From contig JAIWND010000004.1 in NCBI GenBank assembly GCA_025330725.1, forward strand, positions 558,001-622,000: a stretch of DNA of 64,000 nucleotides, written 5' to 3'. The notes under the pieces were generated by a model. It ran no database searches. It had not been told where the DNA came from and saw only the letters and a program-made list of their open reading frames with translations. Both the position numbers and the translations under genes were made by a program. The DNA is from Chlamydoabsidia padenii. Its lineage: Eukaryota; Mucoromycota; Mucoromycetes; Mucorales; Cunninghamellaceae. Below, in pieces: positions 33,730 to 45,515 of the stretch (position 1 is its first letter; each line of letters starts with the position of its first letter).

Positions 33730-36256
33730 ATGTCCATCTTCAAGTAAGTCATTTACCATTAAACTATAAACAAACAACAGATCTAACTTTTTCATTTTAT
33801 ATATATGCTCCCTCGGGTGTGCTGTTGTTGTAGTATATTCTCGGCCTTTATGGGAAACGTGCGTGAAACGACTCTCCCTCACAAGCGACACATCGATGCT
33901 GTTGAATCTCAAGAGTAATCAAGTCATACCAGTATTGCTTTAATCCTCCATCTTTTACTAATAGATGCTTTGCTTTTTTTTTTATTACTTCTTTTTCTAT
34001 ATCTTTATTAGGGTGATGCCGTCGTCAACAGCCAAACGCCAAAAAAGTGAATCTCAACAGGCTCAAGAACACTCTTTGCAACAACTTGAAACTGATCGGC
34101 TGTCCAGGTAAGTCGTAAAGTGGTAGTGTATTTTGAATAGGATAATTATTTGAACTACCTATTAATTATTTTTTCTTTCTATTGTTTGTAGGACGCCTTT
34201 GACTTTGACGAATGCATCTGAAGAATCACTACCGGTAAGCTATTATCCTCTCAAGAAACAAAGCCAGTCCACTCTAATTGACAATGTCTCATTGTTTAAT
34301 TGATATTATAGGCTACCAAAGTGGCTCCTGCTCCAACTAAAGGTGAAGCAGATAAGGTAATATGAAAAATGCTGTCCATATCAAAGAAACTAACCATATC
34401 ACTTTTTACCAGTTGATCATGACGTTTGTACAGACCCAGTCAGCCATTGATATGATTGATAACTCGCCCCACGCCAAACTCAAGACCAATCTATTCTCTA
34501 CTCCTCTTATTGATTCTATTATTGATTCGACTGGTTTCGATCATGATGAACAACAATTTTGGAGTTTGGCAGCAACGATATTTGGACACCAAGTAACGAC
34601 AAGCAATAATCCATCGACACCACCACTATCACCGACCTCACTCTTACTGTCAATCAGATCACCCACAATCGAGCCTACGACCGCGATCATCAAGCAGCGA
34701 CAAAAGCTGAAGGACTGGATTCGCCGGACGGTACGTGAAGCAACCCAAAATGTCGACATGATAAAAGGCGACTGGCATCGAGCATTCTTTTACATGTCAA
34801 CAGGTCAGGTGTTACGAGCCAGCGATCTGGTACAACAACTAGGCGACGATGCTTTGGCCACCATGATGGTGCTACATCATCAACGACATGATATTGACGT
34901 ATGGGAAACTGCTCAACAACAAGTATCCTACTGGCAGAAACAAGGTCGGTTTGATTCGATGCCTCTCTATCGACGAAAAATGTGGTATGTTCTTCAAGGA
35001 CAGCTAGGTTATGTGGATCATATCAAAGCAGTGGTGACTCAGGACCTTGCTTGGCCTCAGGTCGTTCTTCTTTATGCTTTGTATGGTGGTCGACTCGCTG
35101 GTGATTTCTCTTCGGGGTTGTCTAATTATCATACGGTAATAACCACCGGTGACGGCGGATCATTCGGGGGACCTGTAGGAATTCATCAATTACTAGCCAA
35201 GGAACATACTGCTAAAGTCCCTTCTAACTGTCTATGGTATCTACTATTGCAATGGTGGGCTACCTACTCATCATCTTCTACTACTGGTCCTACTTGTCGC
35301 AAAGAAGAATTGGAAAATAAACTCCCGCTCAGGTGCCGTTGGTTATTACTGTTACATGTCCCTAACTTTTTTGAAGCTGATTCTGATACTTTGGAAACTT
35401 GGAAAATTGAATGGTGCGATAAACTGTTTGACAATGGCTTGCACTATTTGGCCATACAAGCTGGACTTTATTTGTCAAGGTAATGGTTAATATCTTTTGG
35501 GTAACTACTGCTTGTACTCATTACTCTTCTCTTTTTATGTCTAGACCTGAAACGAAGATCAAACAGATGCTCTCAAAGCGACCATGGTGGAAGGAACACT
35601 ATTTGACACGACAACTACAAATACCACCTGTATGGATCAACGATTCAAAGGTAAATATTCAACGCGTGTAAATCAAAAAGGAATGATAGATCTTATTTTT
35701 TATTTTAATAGGCGGTCCATGCTTTCAACCATGGAATTTATGATAAAGAAGTGGACTATTACCTGGAAGCAAATGAAAACGAAAAAGCAAAAAATGCCAT
35801 CCTCAACCACATGATACCGGCGTTATTTTTGGATGGTAAGATTAAAGCTTGCTGGAATGACATGACTCACTAACTTGATTGTGTGATATTCTTGATACAA
35901 ATAGGCAGCCAAGTTGAAACAATCACAAAATACATTCGAATGCTGACAATATTATTCCCAGATGACATGGACCTACAACAAGCAATCAGTATTTTACATG
36001 GCATCCACATTATCCTAAACGACTATCCACGAATCATCAGTTTGTTATCTTCGACGCCTGCTCAACTCGCTACGATGGTGAACGAAGTATCAGTGGCTGT
36101 ACAAAACTTGACCACTCTTACCGAATACGCCTACCTTCAAGACCCTTTGTTTTGCTCCAAAGTAGCCAGGCAATTGATCATCACAGCGTCATTGATCATG
36201 GACGATGTAAGTCTCATCTCATGTGCATAAATGTCGGGATTTTAACTGTATTCTCG

Positions 36257-36288
<32 letters not shown>

Positions 36289-36414
36289 GTCATGTAGGAA
36301 CAACTCAATCATCTACTGGAATCATGCCCTGTTGAAATTGATGTCAACGAAGCGATGTTGGAACATATCTCTCGTGCAATCCCTGCCGGTATTGGAAGGT
36401 CAGCATCCTGCTAA
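33730..36414 (+). CDS. Nup96/Nup145C-type scaffold nucleoporin as a separate gene
   Basis: Alpha-helical scaffold subunit of the Y (Nup84/Nup107) complex. Ten exons, 33730-33743, 33834-33914, 34012-34107, 34192-34234, 34312-34356, 34413-35479, 35545-35650, 35712-35835, 35905-36206 and 36298-36414, give 664 aa. The family match is in the helical region: DWHRAFFYMSTGQVLRASDL, QQLGDDALATMMV, then LTRQLQIPPVWINDSKAVHA with YYLEANENEKAKNAILNHMI, corresponding to the Nup96 C-terminal segment. The N-terminal part is short and low in conservation, so the usual Nup96 N-terminus and its conserved Sec13-binding blade are reduced. The start MSIFNIFSAFMG is the first in-frame ATG after a pyrimidine tract. 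The first exon is only 14 nt, so RNA evidence would be valuable there. Confidence 0.82.
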
Positions 36415-36979
36415 CATGATGGTGGCAGGCAACATACCTTTACAACAAAGTATCATCTCCTCTTACACCATTCACATCATTATACATAAACGACTACCAT
36501 CCACTTTTGAATAACTACCAACTACAATGGTGAACAAACTGATATTATAAGAATCCGAATATGAATGATGTAAGTGCCAAATAGTCAATACTGATATGTA
36601 TCTAACATTATACTTTTACTTATTACTCGTTAGATACCCCAAATCAAATGGAAAATCCTCCTCCTCATCCATAGTCAAGCAGTTTTGCCTTGATGGTACT
36701 CCATTGCATTTTTTTTTTTTTTTTTAATACTTGTATTGTAGTAACTGTTAGTTTATTATCTGTTTGTTACTCCATTAAACAATTTTTATCATGAAATAAA
36801 CACTATTTGTCATTATGATCATCTTTTGATTACATTATGCTTTTTTTAAATCTTGCCTGTCAAACCTTGTTCTCCCTGGTCCAATTTTAAAACCCGCCTA
36901 TGTGTAAAAAATCGAAAAACAATTCCCGCCCTTCTTCTTTTCTTTTCTTTTCATTATCTGTGAGGGGTCACTCTATAAA
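36415..36979. other. Spacer between Nup96-like and Mgr3-like genes
   Basis: 565 bp holding the Nup96 3' UTR (ATTAAA/AATAAA-like sites near 36775-36800) and the Mgr3 promoter. TTTTAAAACCCGCC at 36886-36899 and ATTCCCGCCC near 36922 are motif relatives 60-90 bp before the Mgr3 start, followed by a CT-rich leader. No gene is seen. Confidence 0.55.
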
Positions 36980-38310
36980 ATGAACACCCGCCTACTACAA
37001 AAGATCACTCTTAGGAGATCTCCTTTATTATGGCAACTACAACCATCAGCAAAACGATTATTACGACCAACAGTAACGAAACGAACAATGATCTCCACCA
37101 CCAACTTCTCCACCAATCCATATACCGAGTCGATGCAAAAACTCAAGATTCAAGGCAAGTTGGCAGCTAAAGTGACAGGGTATACTCTTCTCTCAATGAC
37201 GGCGGCGACGGCATTGATCTGGCAGTCTTATCATTGGTACATTGAATACTTTTTGTCTCGGTCACCAGATTCTCTCAATTACAAGGCCAAATTACTTTTG
37301 CATGGTGCGTATTTCCGTGAACAAGTGGTGCCTGATTATGGTATGGCTGCGGTCTATTTGGAACAAGTCCTTCAGGTGGCCTTGGAAGAACAGCAATTGG
37401 ACGAAGGTGATCCAGATATGATTCAATTACGCTTAAGATTGGCATACGACGAATGGCACGCGGGACATTTATTTGATGCCATTACACATTATACTCGGGC
37501 TTGGGTGGCGATGACGAAGAGATCTGACCAACAACAACAAGACGATTTGATTACTACGGCAAAGCATTTGGGTGATTTGTATACTCGGGTGGGAGATCTC
37601 GATAAGGCTGAAGAATACTTGTCTTGGGCCTTTTATGCGGTGACGAAAAAGACGGACAATCCACCGCTGTTACAAAAAATCAACATCATGTGCTCTTTGG
37701 CTAGTTTGTATGCCATCCAACGACAATTCCATCTCGCTCTACCTTTATTCCTCCAAGCACTTCAAGCGATTCCCGACAATGACGAGTCTTGGTTATGCAC
37801 TAAAGCCATCCTTCAGAATCAATTATCGGAAACGTTTTATGGGATGGGGAAATCAAATGAATCGATGGGTTGGGCTCAGGCAGCGCTGGCTTCGTCTTCG
37901 GATGGTATGGCTAAAATACAAGATGCCAAGGACTGTCGCGAATGTGGTGGAGTAGTGTCCAATAACTTGGGTAAACTCTTGGAGGTAAATCAAAAAGATG
38001 CATAGTCGAATAGATCACTAATCTCTGTCTCTTTTTTTTTTTTTTTTTCTTCTTCATGCAGATGAAAGGTGATTTCGATCAAGCACTAGTTTACTATAAA
38101 CAAGCACAAATGTATGCCTCTACAATGGACGATACAACAAGCCAAATCCAATACGACGAAAATGTGATTCGACTGGAGAAGATGACTCGACAGGATGAAG
38201 ACAGCGCGACCTCGGCTCAAGATCTTTTGGCCTCGTCCACAAAGAAGAAAGAAGACACACCGACTGATCAAGGATGGACATCATGGTTCCGTGGTGGAAA
38301 CAAGAATTAA
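36980..38310 (+). CDS. Mitochondrial inner-membrane TPR protein (Mgr3-like)
   Basis: Yeast Mgr3 works with Mgr1 as adaptor of the i-AAA protease Yme1, presenting substrates in the intermembrane space. Two exons, 36980-37984 and 38062-38310, give 417 aa. The N-terminus is basic (MNTRLLQKITLRRSPLLWQL), a presequence. A single membrane segment lies near residues 65-85 (VTGYTLLSMTAATALIWQSY). Several TPR units follow: YGMAAVYLEQVLQVALEEQQ, HLGDLYTRVGDLDKAEEYLS, MCSLASLYAIQRQFHLALPL and NNLGKLLEMKGDFDQALVYY. The C-terminus is charged. Other mitochondrial TPR proteins of the TTC19 type are less likely, given the fungal layout of presequence, one anchor and TPRs. Confidence 0.82.
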
Positions 38311-38556
38311 TTGGCTAAATTATAATACAGTAGAATAGAATAATTAGAATAAATTGGTCATGGGTTATAAAAAAAAGAAGAATTTCCATCATGTTTATTA
38401 TATGTATGTATGTTATTAATAAAAAGGAATAGGCTACTTTATTTGGATGATATGATAGGTATAATAGTGATGGAGTGTACAAATGTATAATGTAAGTAGG
38501 TAAGTAGTTATGTATTAGAATGTCATGTAAAAAAAAAAAAAAGTGTGGGGTAATAA

Positions 38557-40072
38557 CTAAGGAGGGTTAACTAGAGTAGCGGCAGAGGATTCCGTCATCC
38601 GACTAGATACAGTACCTGTGGACGAATGAATAGAATGTCGAGCAAAGAGTTTAGGTGGACCGAGTAAAGATGGCGTGGACGTATAATCATGTCGACATTT
38701 TGATTGTATAGAGAATGCATAAGGTCGACAAAATGATGATCGTAGAGAAGCTGGTGGTGGGTGTTTGACATAATCCTTTATTGGTGAAAAAGAGATTGTT
38801 GAGGATCGTGAGAGCAAAGGATCGATGTAAGTGCCACAGTCATCATCATTATCATCATCGTCATCTTGTTGTTGTTGTTGCTGATTTTGTTGTCGATGTT
38901 GGATGATCCATTGCCATAATGTTGCATAAACGTTGTAAGCTTCTTGTGTCGTACCAGTAAAGAGAGGCCATGTAAAAGAGAGGATAGGGTAGGCCACGAT
39001 GTTGATCACTTCGTTTTTGTCATTAAAGGAGAAGGTGAGCCCATTTGTGCTTTCAAATATGTCTTGTTCTGCCCATGGAACCTCTTTGTCGAGGATAGTC
39101 GACATGTAACGCTTGATGATTGTTGGAAGGTGTAATATATAGAGTAGACTATATAGGCAGCAGAATATATAGAGTCGATAAAATGTCGATTGACTGGGTT
39201 TATAGCTTGTTGATAAGCTGGATCGTGAGACTGATGATGATGTTGAGAAGATGGACTTGACTTTGACTATCTTGATTGTAATCAACACTAGTAGATAAGC
39301 ATGTTAGTATATCGATATATATATATATATATATATTTAAATGATGATTACCTATATAGCAAATGTCTGCGACTGCTAGTATGAGAGGATAGATATAATG
39401 GATAGTCGATGCCAAGTGTCCGTCCACATTATGAGGCACACATCCAGCTGATGATGAGTAAGTAAGGTAAAAGGGGATGGAGTAATATGCCCGCTTTTTC
39501 GAATATCGCAAATCAAGGACAATGATCAGCGCCATGTATAGAATCGGGAGAATCCAAATAAGCACTATATCCCATATATGTTGCTGATGATCTTGATGCC
39601 ATAGTGATAATTGATTGATTCCATTCGATATTCGTTTTTTCCAGTTAGTGGTGTTAGTGGTGATAATGATAGGAGCCAAAGTGCCATTATTTTGAGTGAA
39701 AATGGTGGCAGTAGAATAATGATGCTGAGTGTATTGTTGTTGTGCTGCTTCTGATTTCTGGAGGACGACCAAGAGTTGGGCAAGTAGTCGAAGGGAGCAA
39801 CCAACTGTAGCCACCTGGAGGAGAGGAATGCCAATATCATAGATTGAGCAAAACCAATAGACTTGTGGAAGAAGCATGAGTTTTGATAAAGGAATGTTGC
39901 GGTTAACCATGCCATTAGTAGCCACCAGGAGTCCATAAAAAATAATCAAGAGTGACATGAAGATTCCAGGCCAATTACCAAGTCGAAGATGAATGACAAA
40001 AGGAATGACATTAATGAGGACGGCAGTAATGGCGAGTGGAATCAGTACATCCCATACAGATTCCAGTATCAT
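38557..40072 (-). CDS. STE3-type seven-helix pheromone receptor-like protein
   Basis: Two exons right to left, 39352-40072 and 38557-39287, give 483 aa. Seven hydrophobic segments are visible. They start with VWDVLIPLAITAVLINVIPF and the loop HLRLGNWPGIFMSLLIIFYG, and include VYWFCSIYDIGIPLLQVATV and the last WD-ICYIGVLITIKIVKVK region across the intron. The PxxVHLRLGN-like first loop, the helix ending SLRLLAQLL and a long cytoplasmic Ser/Pro-rich tail match the STE3 class. The tail includes a Q/D tract coded by trinucleotide repeats. The ATG at 40072 aligns best with the family; an in-frame upstream ATG at 40270 would add a hydrophobic extension. Mucorales mate through trisporoids, so the ligand is unknown. 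It probably couples to G proteins. Confidence 0.72.
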
Positions 40073-40353
40073 AAAAGGAGGGTATAGGGTAATCAAATGG
40101 TAAAACAAATAATAACAATAAAAATTAAATAAAGAGTTGAGAAGAGAGGAATAAAGAAAAAAAAAAAAAAAGTAAACTAAAAAAGGGATCGGGGGTTGAA
40201 TTCCATTATGCAGGGTTGACAAAGACAATGAAAAAGCATGTTTATTTATAAAACAATTGATAATATACAAAAGAAGGAGGTGGCAAATAAGAATGAGTGA
40301 GATAGTGTATACATAAAAGGGAAGAAGGGTAAAAAAAAAAAGGTAATTAAAAT

Positions 40354-43300
40354 CTAATGAGCAGCACCGCTACGTTTCAATAACGTTACTTGAGCAGCAT
40401 CCAAAGTAGGTAGCACCTTTGTGGCAGGCAGAGTAGGTTCAGGTAAGAATCCAGCCTTGATGAGGTATGCATAGTACAATCCCATCAAATCATCACCCAT
40501 AAGAGGACATACTACCTTGTCATGAGCGAGAACCGTCCTTGTGTGAGCATCATCTAATAAAGCACTCTTGGTTGAAGTAGGGAGATCATCCAAGACAAAG
40601 TGGAGTAATGGGAATAATGAATGATCTTGAGCTTGTAAAGTATAATCCATTAGTCTGTTTCTCCAGTCGATGTATTCGGTTTGCTTGACATCATAACCAT
40701 AGGTCAACAAGGTGCCAAAGAGATCGTTAAAGGTAAATGTAGCAGGATGAGTCACTTGGAAGACGCCCAACTTGGTTGATTCTTGATCATAGTAAGCAAC
40801 AGAAGACACTACAGAAGCGACATAATCCACCGAGCACAAGTTGACAATATTAGCCATAGAAGGAATAAAGCCTAATTCAACACACCCCTTGAGGAGACGC
40901 CAAATAAAGTCGTCCGTGTTGGTTACACCAGAATGCGATTCACCGAGGATGTATCCAGGTCGTACAATAGTTGCTGCCATGCCACGTTTTCTTGCTTCCA
41001 TGATCAGCTTCTCGGCCACCCATTTGCTTTGGCCATATCCGGCATCCAATCCCACGCGAGAACCTTCCAAATCGTCGGTTTCAGGTACCCGCTTGTCACC
41101 AAAGCCAACATAATGAGCAGTATCCAAAACAGAGGTGGATGAGACAAAGTGGAATGACTTGGATTTGATGGAGGACGCCAATCGCATAGCCCACAAAGTA
41201 CCCACCACATTAGGAGCACGAAGTTGGTGGTAAGGGTAAACCCAGTGGACAAGAGCACCATTGTGAACCACAGCATCGGCTTCAGAGCATAATCGGTCCC
41301 AGTCAGCTTGATTCAAACCCAGACGATCACTGGCCAGATCACCACATACAGCTTCAACACGATTGTCACTTGCCCAGCTATCCTTCCAAACACCATGAGA
41401 GACGGCAGCTTTCTTGACACGATCAAAGGCACCAGCAGTATCCTTTGCACGTACCACACAAACCACACGAGTGTTATCGTAATCCAATAGTTTACCCAAG
41501 ATAAAGGCCCCCAAGAATCCAGTAGCACCAGTCAAAACAATGTTGCGTTGAGGCCCAGTAGGAGTAGCAAGAGGTTGATAGCTTGTTTCCAAATATTCCG
41601 CCGCCAACGATTCAAGATCGGCAGCATAATCCACCACTTCCTTTTCATTTTCTTTTTCTTGATCCTTTTGATCCACTTCTTCTGCCAAAAGAACTTCACT
41701 TGCTTGAAGCTTCTTTACTTGACGAGCCAAACCGCGAATAGTAGGTTCCGCGAACACCAATCCAAGAGGAGCATCCACCTGACACTTTTGTCGGATTTCA
41801 AAGATCAGTCTTGTCGCAATCAGAGAGTGTCCACCAATGTCAAAGAAGTTTTCATCCAAACCAATGACTGGTTCGGGAGATGGTAAGAGTTGTTGCCAGA
41901 TAGAATGGATCAAGCTTTCAGTAGAAGACATATCAGGCAAGGCAGCAGGGTTGATTGCAGCAGGTACTTCCTTTTCGTTCTTGTTAAATTGAGCAGTATC
42001 AGGGAAGGGTAGAGCATTCTTGTCGATCTTGCCATTAGGAGTCAAAGGCATACGCACCAAAGGCACAAAGACAGTAGGAATGGCATAAGAGGGCAGTTTC
42101 TTCTTGAGATAGTCACGGACGTCCTTGATCAAACGTCTGTAACGATGTCGAGATCGGACATCATTGGAAGAAGATTCATCATCAGATTGAGGCACATCAG
42201 ATTGGCTAACCAGACTATTATCACTGTTTTGCACCGGTACAAAGTAAGACACCAAGGTTTGTTCTTCGTTCTTGTCACGACGCACCAGAGTTACATTTTC
42301 ACGGATCATAGAATGTTGAGAGAGATGAGTGTCGATTTCGCCCAATTCAATACGGAAGCCACGAATCTTGACTTGATCATCAGCACGGCCAGTACATTCC
42401 ACTGTCCCATCAGGACGATAGCGTCCCAAATCACCCGATCGATACATTCGGTCCCGCTTTCCTTGCCAGTGTTGTTTCCATTCATTACCATCTACCAAAG
42501 ATTCGTCTTTATCGTCACTACTGTTGCTGTAAGGAGTATCCACAAACCAATTGGGGATGAATTTTTCATTGGTAGCATCAGGTAGTCGCAAGTAACCTTC
42601 GGCCAAACCAGGAGCCCGGACATAGATTTCACCAATTTCACCCACACCACACATCTTGGTACGATCATGACGGTTTACCACCAATAACTGGACATTCACC
42701 ATACCCGTACCAGCAGGGATGACATCCTTTTGTGAGCTAAGGAAAGCAGGATGAGTTGACCGAGCAGGAACCACATAGTGAGAGACGGATCGTTGAGTTT
42801 CGGTAGTACCATACATGTTGATCACAGCCACGTTAGGTGCAAACTTTTGAATCCGGGCCGCATCACGCTTTGTAAGAATATCACCCACAAAGAAAGCATT
42901 GCGCAAAGTAGGAATTTCATTTTGAGCATGAGAAGAGAGTAACTGGCCCATAGCAGGTGTCAAATGAGTAATCGTGACTTGAGTACGATCCATCCATTCA
43001 GCGAGTCGACCAGGAATACCAATGTCTTCAGATGTTGGGATGTAAAGTTCGGCACCAAAGAATAATGGGGTGAAGATATCACGTTGAATAGGGTCATGAG
43101 CAATACCAGAGAGCATAGTAAATCGGTCCTTGTCAGAGATACCAAAAGTTTCACCCATCCATGGATAAAAGTGAGTCAACGAGAAGTGACGACCTCGGAC
43201 ACCTAATGACAAGATAAAAAAGGGTGAGTATTACTGTTTACCTCTTTTTTTATTTCTCTTTCTTTCTCGGTTCCCTCTCCCAATTCTTACCTTTAGGAAT

Positions 43301-44836
43301 ACCGGTACTTCCACTTGTAAAACTAAGGGTACCAATACTATCAGGGCCAATGACAACGCCAGTGTTTTCAGAAGCCTTGGAGCGGACAATATCCAAACAA
43401 TCACCAATAGTGCCCGACAAACATCCACCAGCAAGTTCACCATTAGTTCCAATCTTGAGCCCTGGGATTTCACATACAATGTCTTGTTCCTTCTTGATAT
43501 AATCACGTACAGAGGGAGCGATTTGACCAGCTTCAGATAATACGATCAAACCACGAGGCTTGGCCACAGATAAATAGATTTCTTGTCGAGCAGGAGGATA
43601 AGCAGGATCTATTTTCCATAAAAAGAGTTAGCCAATCGTATCCTTTTTTTTTTTTTACTCCCCCCCCTCTCCATGATACAATTACTTACCAATGACACTA
43701 AAGGTAGCACCAGCCTTGAGGACACCCATAATAGCCACGACAAGATCTACACCACGGTAGGCATAAATCATCACCACATCTTCACGACGAATTCCTTGTT
43801 TAATCAAATAATGAGCCACAAGATTAGAAGCATAGTGAATCTGTTGATAATTGAATGTTGTAGTCGCACCCGTATCCGAGGATTCAATCACACAAGGACG
43901 ATTAGGATGAGAAGCAGCATTGGAGGCAAAGATATCAGTGATAGCACCACGCCAGAGAGACCAATGCAAATCAGAGGTTGGATCAGGAAGGGGAGAATCA
44001 GAGCTTGTATCCGACAAAGGAATCATGCCTACCGCCTTGTTTTGTTCACTGCCCACTGTCGCTTCCAACAAGATGGTGTTGATTTGAGACAACAAGTATT
44101 CAATACGACGAGGAGAGAATAGGATTTGGTTGTAAACAATACGGATGGTGATAGGTCGTAAGAAGGAAGTGCGCAAAGAGTTGGTGGTGTCGGAGGTGAT
44201 AAAGATGGTCAAATCAGCACTGCTGGAAGTGAATGACAATTGAGTTTGCGAAGGTGTGTCGGTTTCATTGTAAAAGCATACACGGAATAAAGGTCTTTGG
44301 CTGTCAGGATCCGTACCTTCATGCATAGACTGGACCAATTGTTCAAATGGCACTTCATTATCCAGAGCTTCTTGTTCAACCTAAAAAAAAAAAAAGTATG
44401 TTAGTCAGTTATTTGAATCTCCCCATCATTTCCTTTTTTAGCCCATCATTTCTTTTTCCCATGTATACTTTACCTTTTGTACCATTTCAACGATTTGTTG
44501 GAATGTATTTGTAGGATCCACCGCCAATCTCAAGACAAGAGGGTTACCAGAGGAAGAAGAGGAGCCCACGGCGAATTCTTCATCACCTGTATATCGTTGT
44601 AAAAGCACCGCAAAGGCCGCCAACAGAATGGAGAATGGAGTGGCCTTGATTTTGGGATTCATGGAGAGTTGTAAGATACCAAGTAGAGTTTGTTCAGGAA
44701 GTTCAAAGGTTTGTACTTCTTCCACTGATCGTGATGGCAAAGGGCGTGGATAATCCGTGGGTACTTGTAAATCTGCCAAACTGGCCAATCGGGCTTTCCA
44801 ACCTTTCAACAAGTCTGTTCCTGTAGCATTGACCAT
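40354..44836 (-). CDS. LYS2: L-2-aminoadipate reductase (alpha-aminoadipate reductase)
   Basis: Reduces 2-aminoadipate to its semialdehyde in the fungal lysine pathway, using ATP and NADPH and a phosphopantetheine arm. Four exons right to left, 44474-44836, 43690-44380, 43291-43608 and 40354-43202, give 1406 aa, the normal size. An N-terminal condensation-like region precedes the adenylation domain, with GTLSFTSGSTGIPKG, NMYGTTETQRSVS, YRSGDLGRYRPDG and NGKIDKNALPFP. The carrier domain has DENFFDIGGHSLIATRL; the serine takes the pantetheine. The C-terminal reductase has the NADPH loop VLTGATGFLGAFILG and the YGQSKW catalytic YxxxK. The protein needs a Lys5-type phosphopantetheinyl transferase encoded elsewhere. 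Confidence 0.97.
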
Positions 44837-45515
44837 TGTTGAGTGTATAGTATTATGTTGTTAGATAAAAAGAAGAGTGACAAGGAAGTTTAAAACGTAT
44901 ATACAAAGAGTGAATGTGGAGAAAGTGAAAGAGAAGGGAAAAAAGAAAAATCAAAGACCCGCTCTTTTTTTAAACCGTTGCAAAATCTGAGCGGGATTTC
45001 TAAATCTGGAAAGCATGAAAGATGGATGAAAAGGTGAGTGAAATAGATCAACCGTCACAGGACATGGTCTTTTTCTTTCACATCTACTATGCAAACATCA
45101 GTAGGTACTCTATCATACCCTTTCCCATGCCTTTCAAGTTGTTAATTGGCATTCGAATGACACTATATTTTTGGTTACAATAGCTCAACATAACTTGGGA
45201 AAGAGTAAAAATCAATCTTTATTTCAAATCCCGATCAGATTATCGCATCTTTGTAAAGGACGTCGCTATCTCAATTCATACTCCCTTTTTGGAAATCCAT
45301 CTTTCCCTGTTTTATGCGCACAGTTTTTGACATAAAAAATCATCCCAACATTGTTTTTTTAAAAAAAAGTTTTTTTATTGGTGTAAAATGCAAGTGGATA
45401 AACTATGTAGATAGGGGACATATCAACAGAGGGGATAGATAAGCTAAGTAGAGTAATTTTATGTAGAGCAAAAGGGATAACTATTTACAGGCACATAGGA
45501 CATAGTTGGGCGAGT
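44837..45515. other. Spacer upstream of LYS2 and downstream of RAD16
   Basis: 679 bp. GAGCGGGATTTCTAAA near 44988 and TTCAAATCCCG at 45223-45233 are motif copies about 150 and 390 bp before the LYS2 start. No TGACTC box, the usual binding site of the Gcn4 amino-acid regulator, is seen. An A/T-rich stretch near 45350-45380 belongs to the RAD16 3' side. No gene is seen. Confidence 0.5.

Noticed and set aside
33262..33833. Possible hidden intron joining the Nup98-like and Nup96-like genes
   Set aside because: The only donor-like site (GTGGAT) is poor, no HFS-coding exon is found, and a poly(A) signal and a good ATG context lie between. Kept as the refuting test in the findings.
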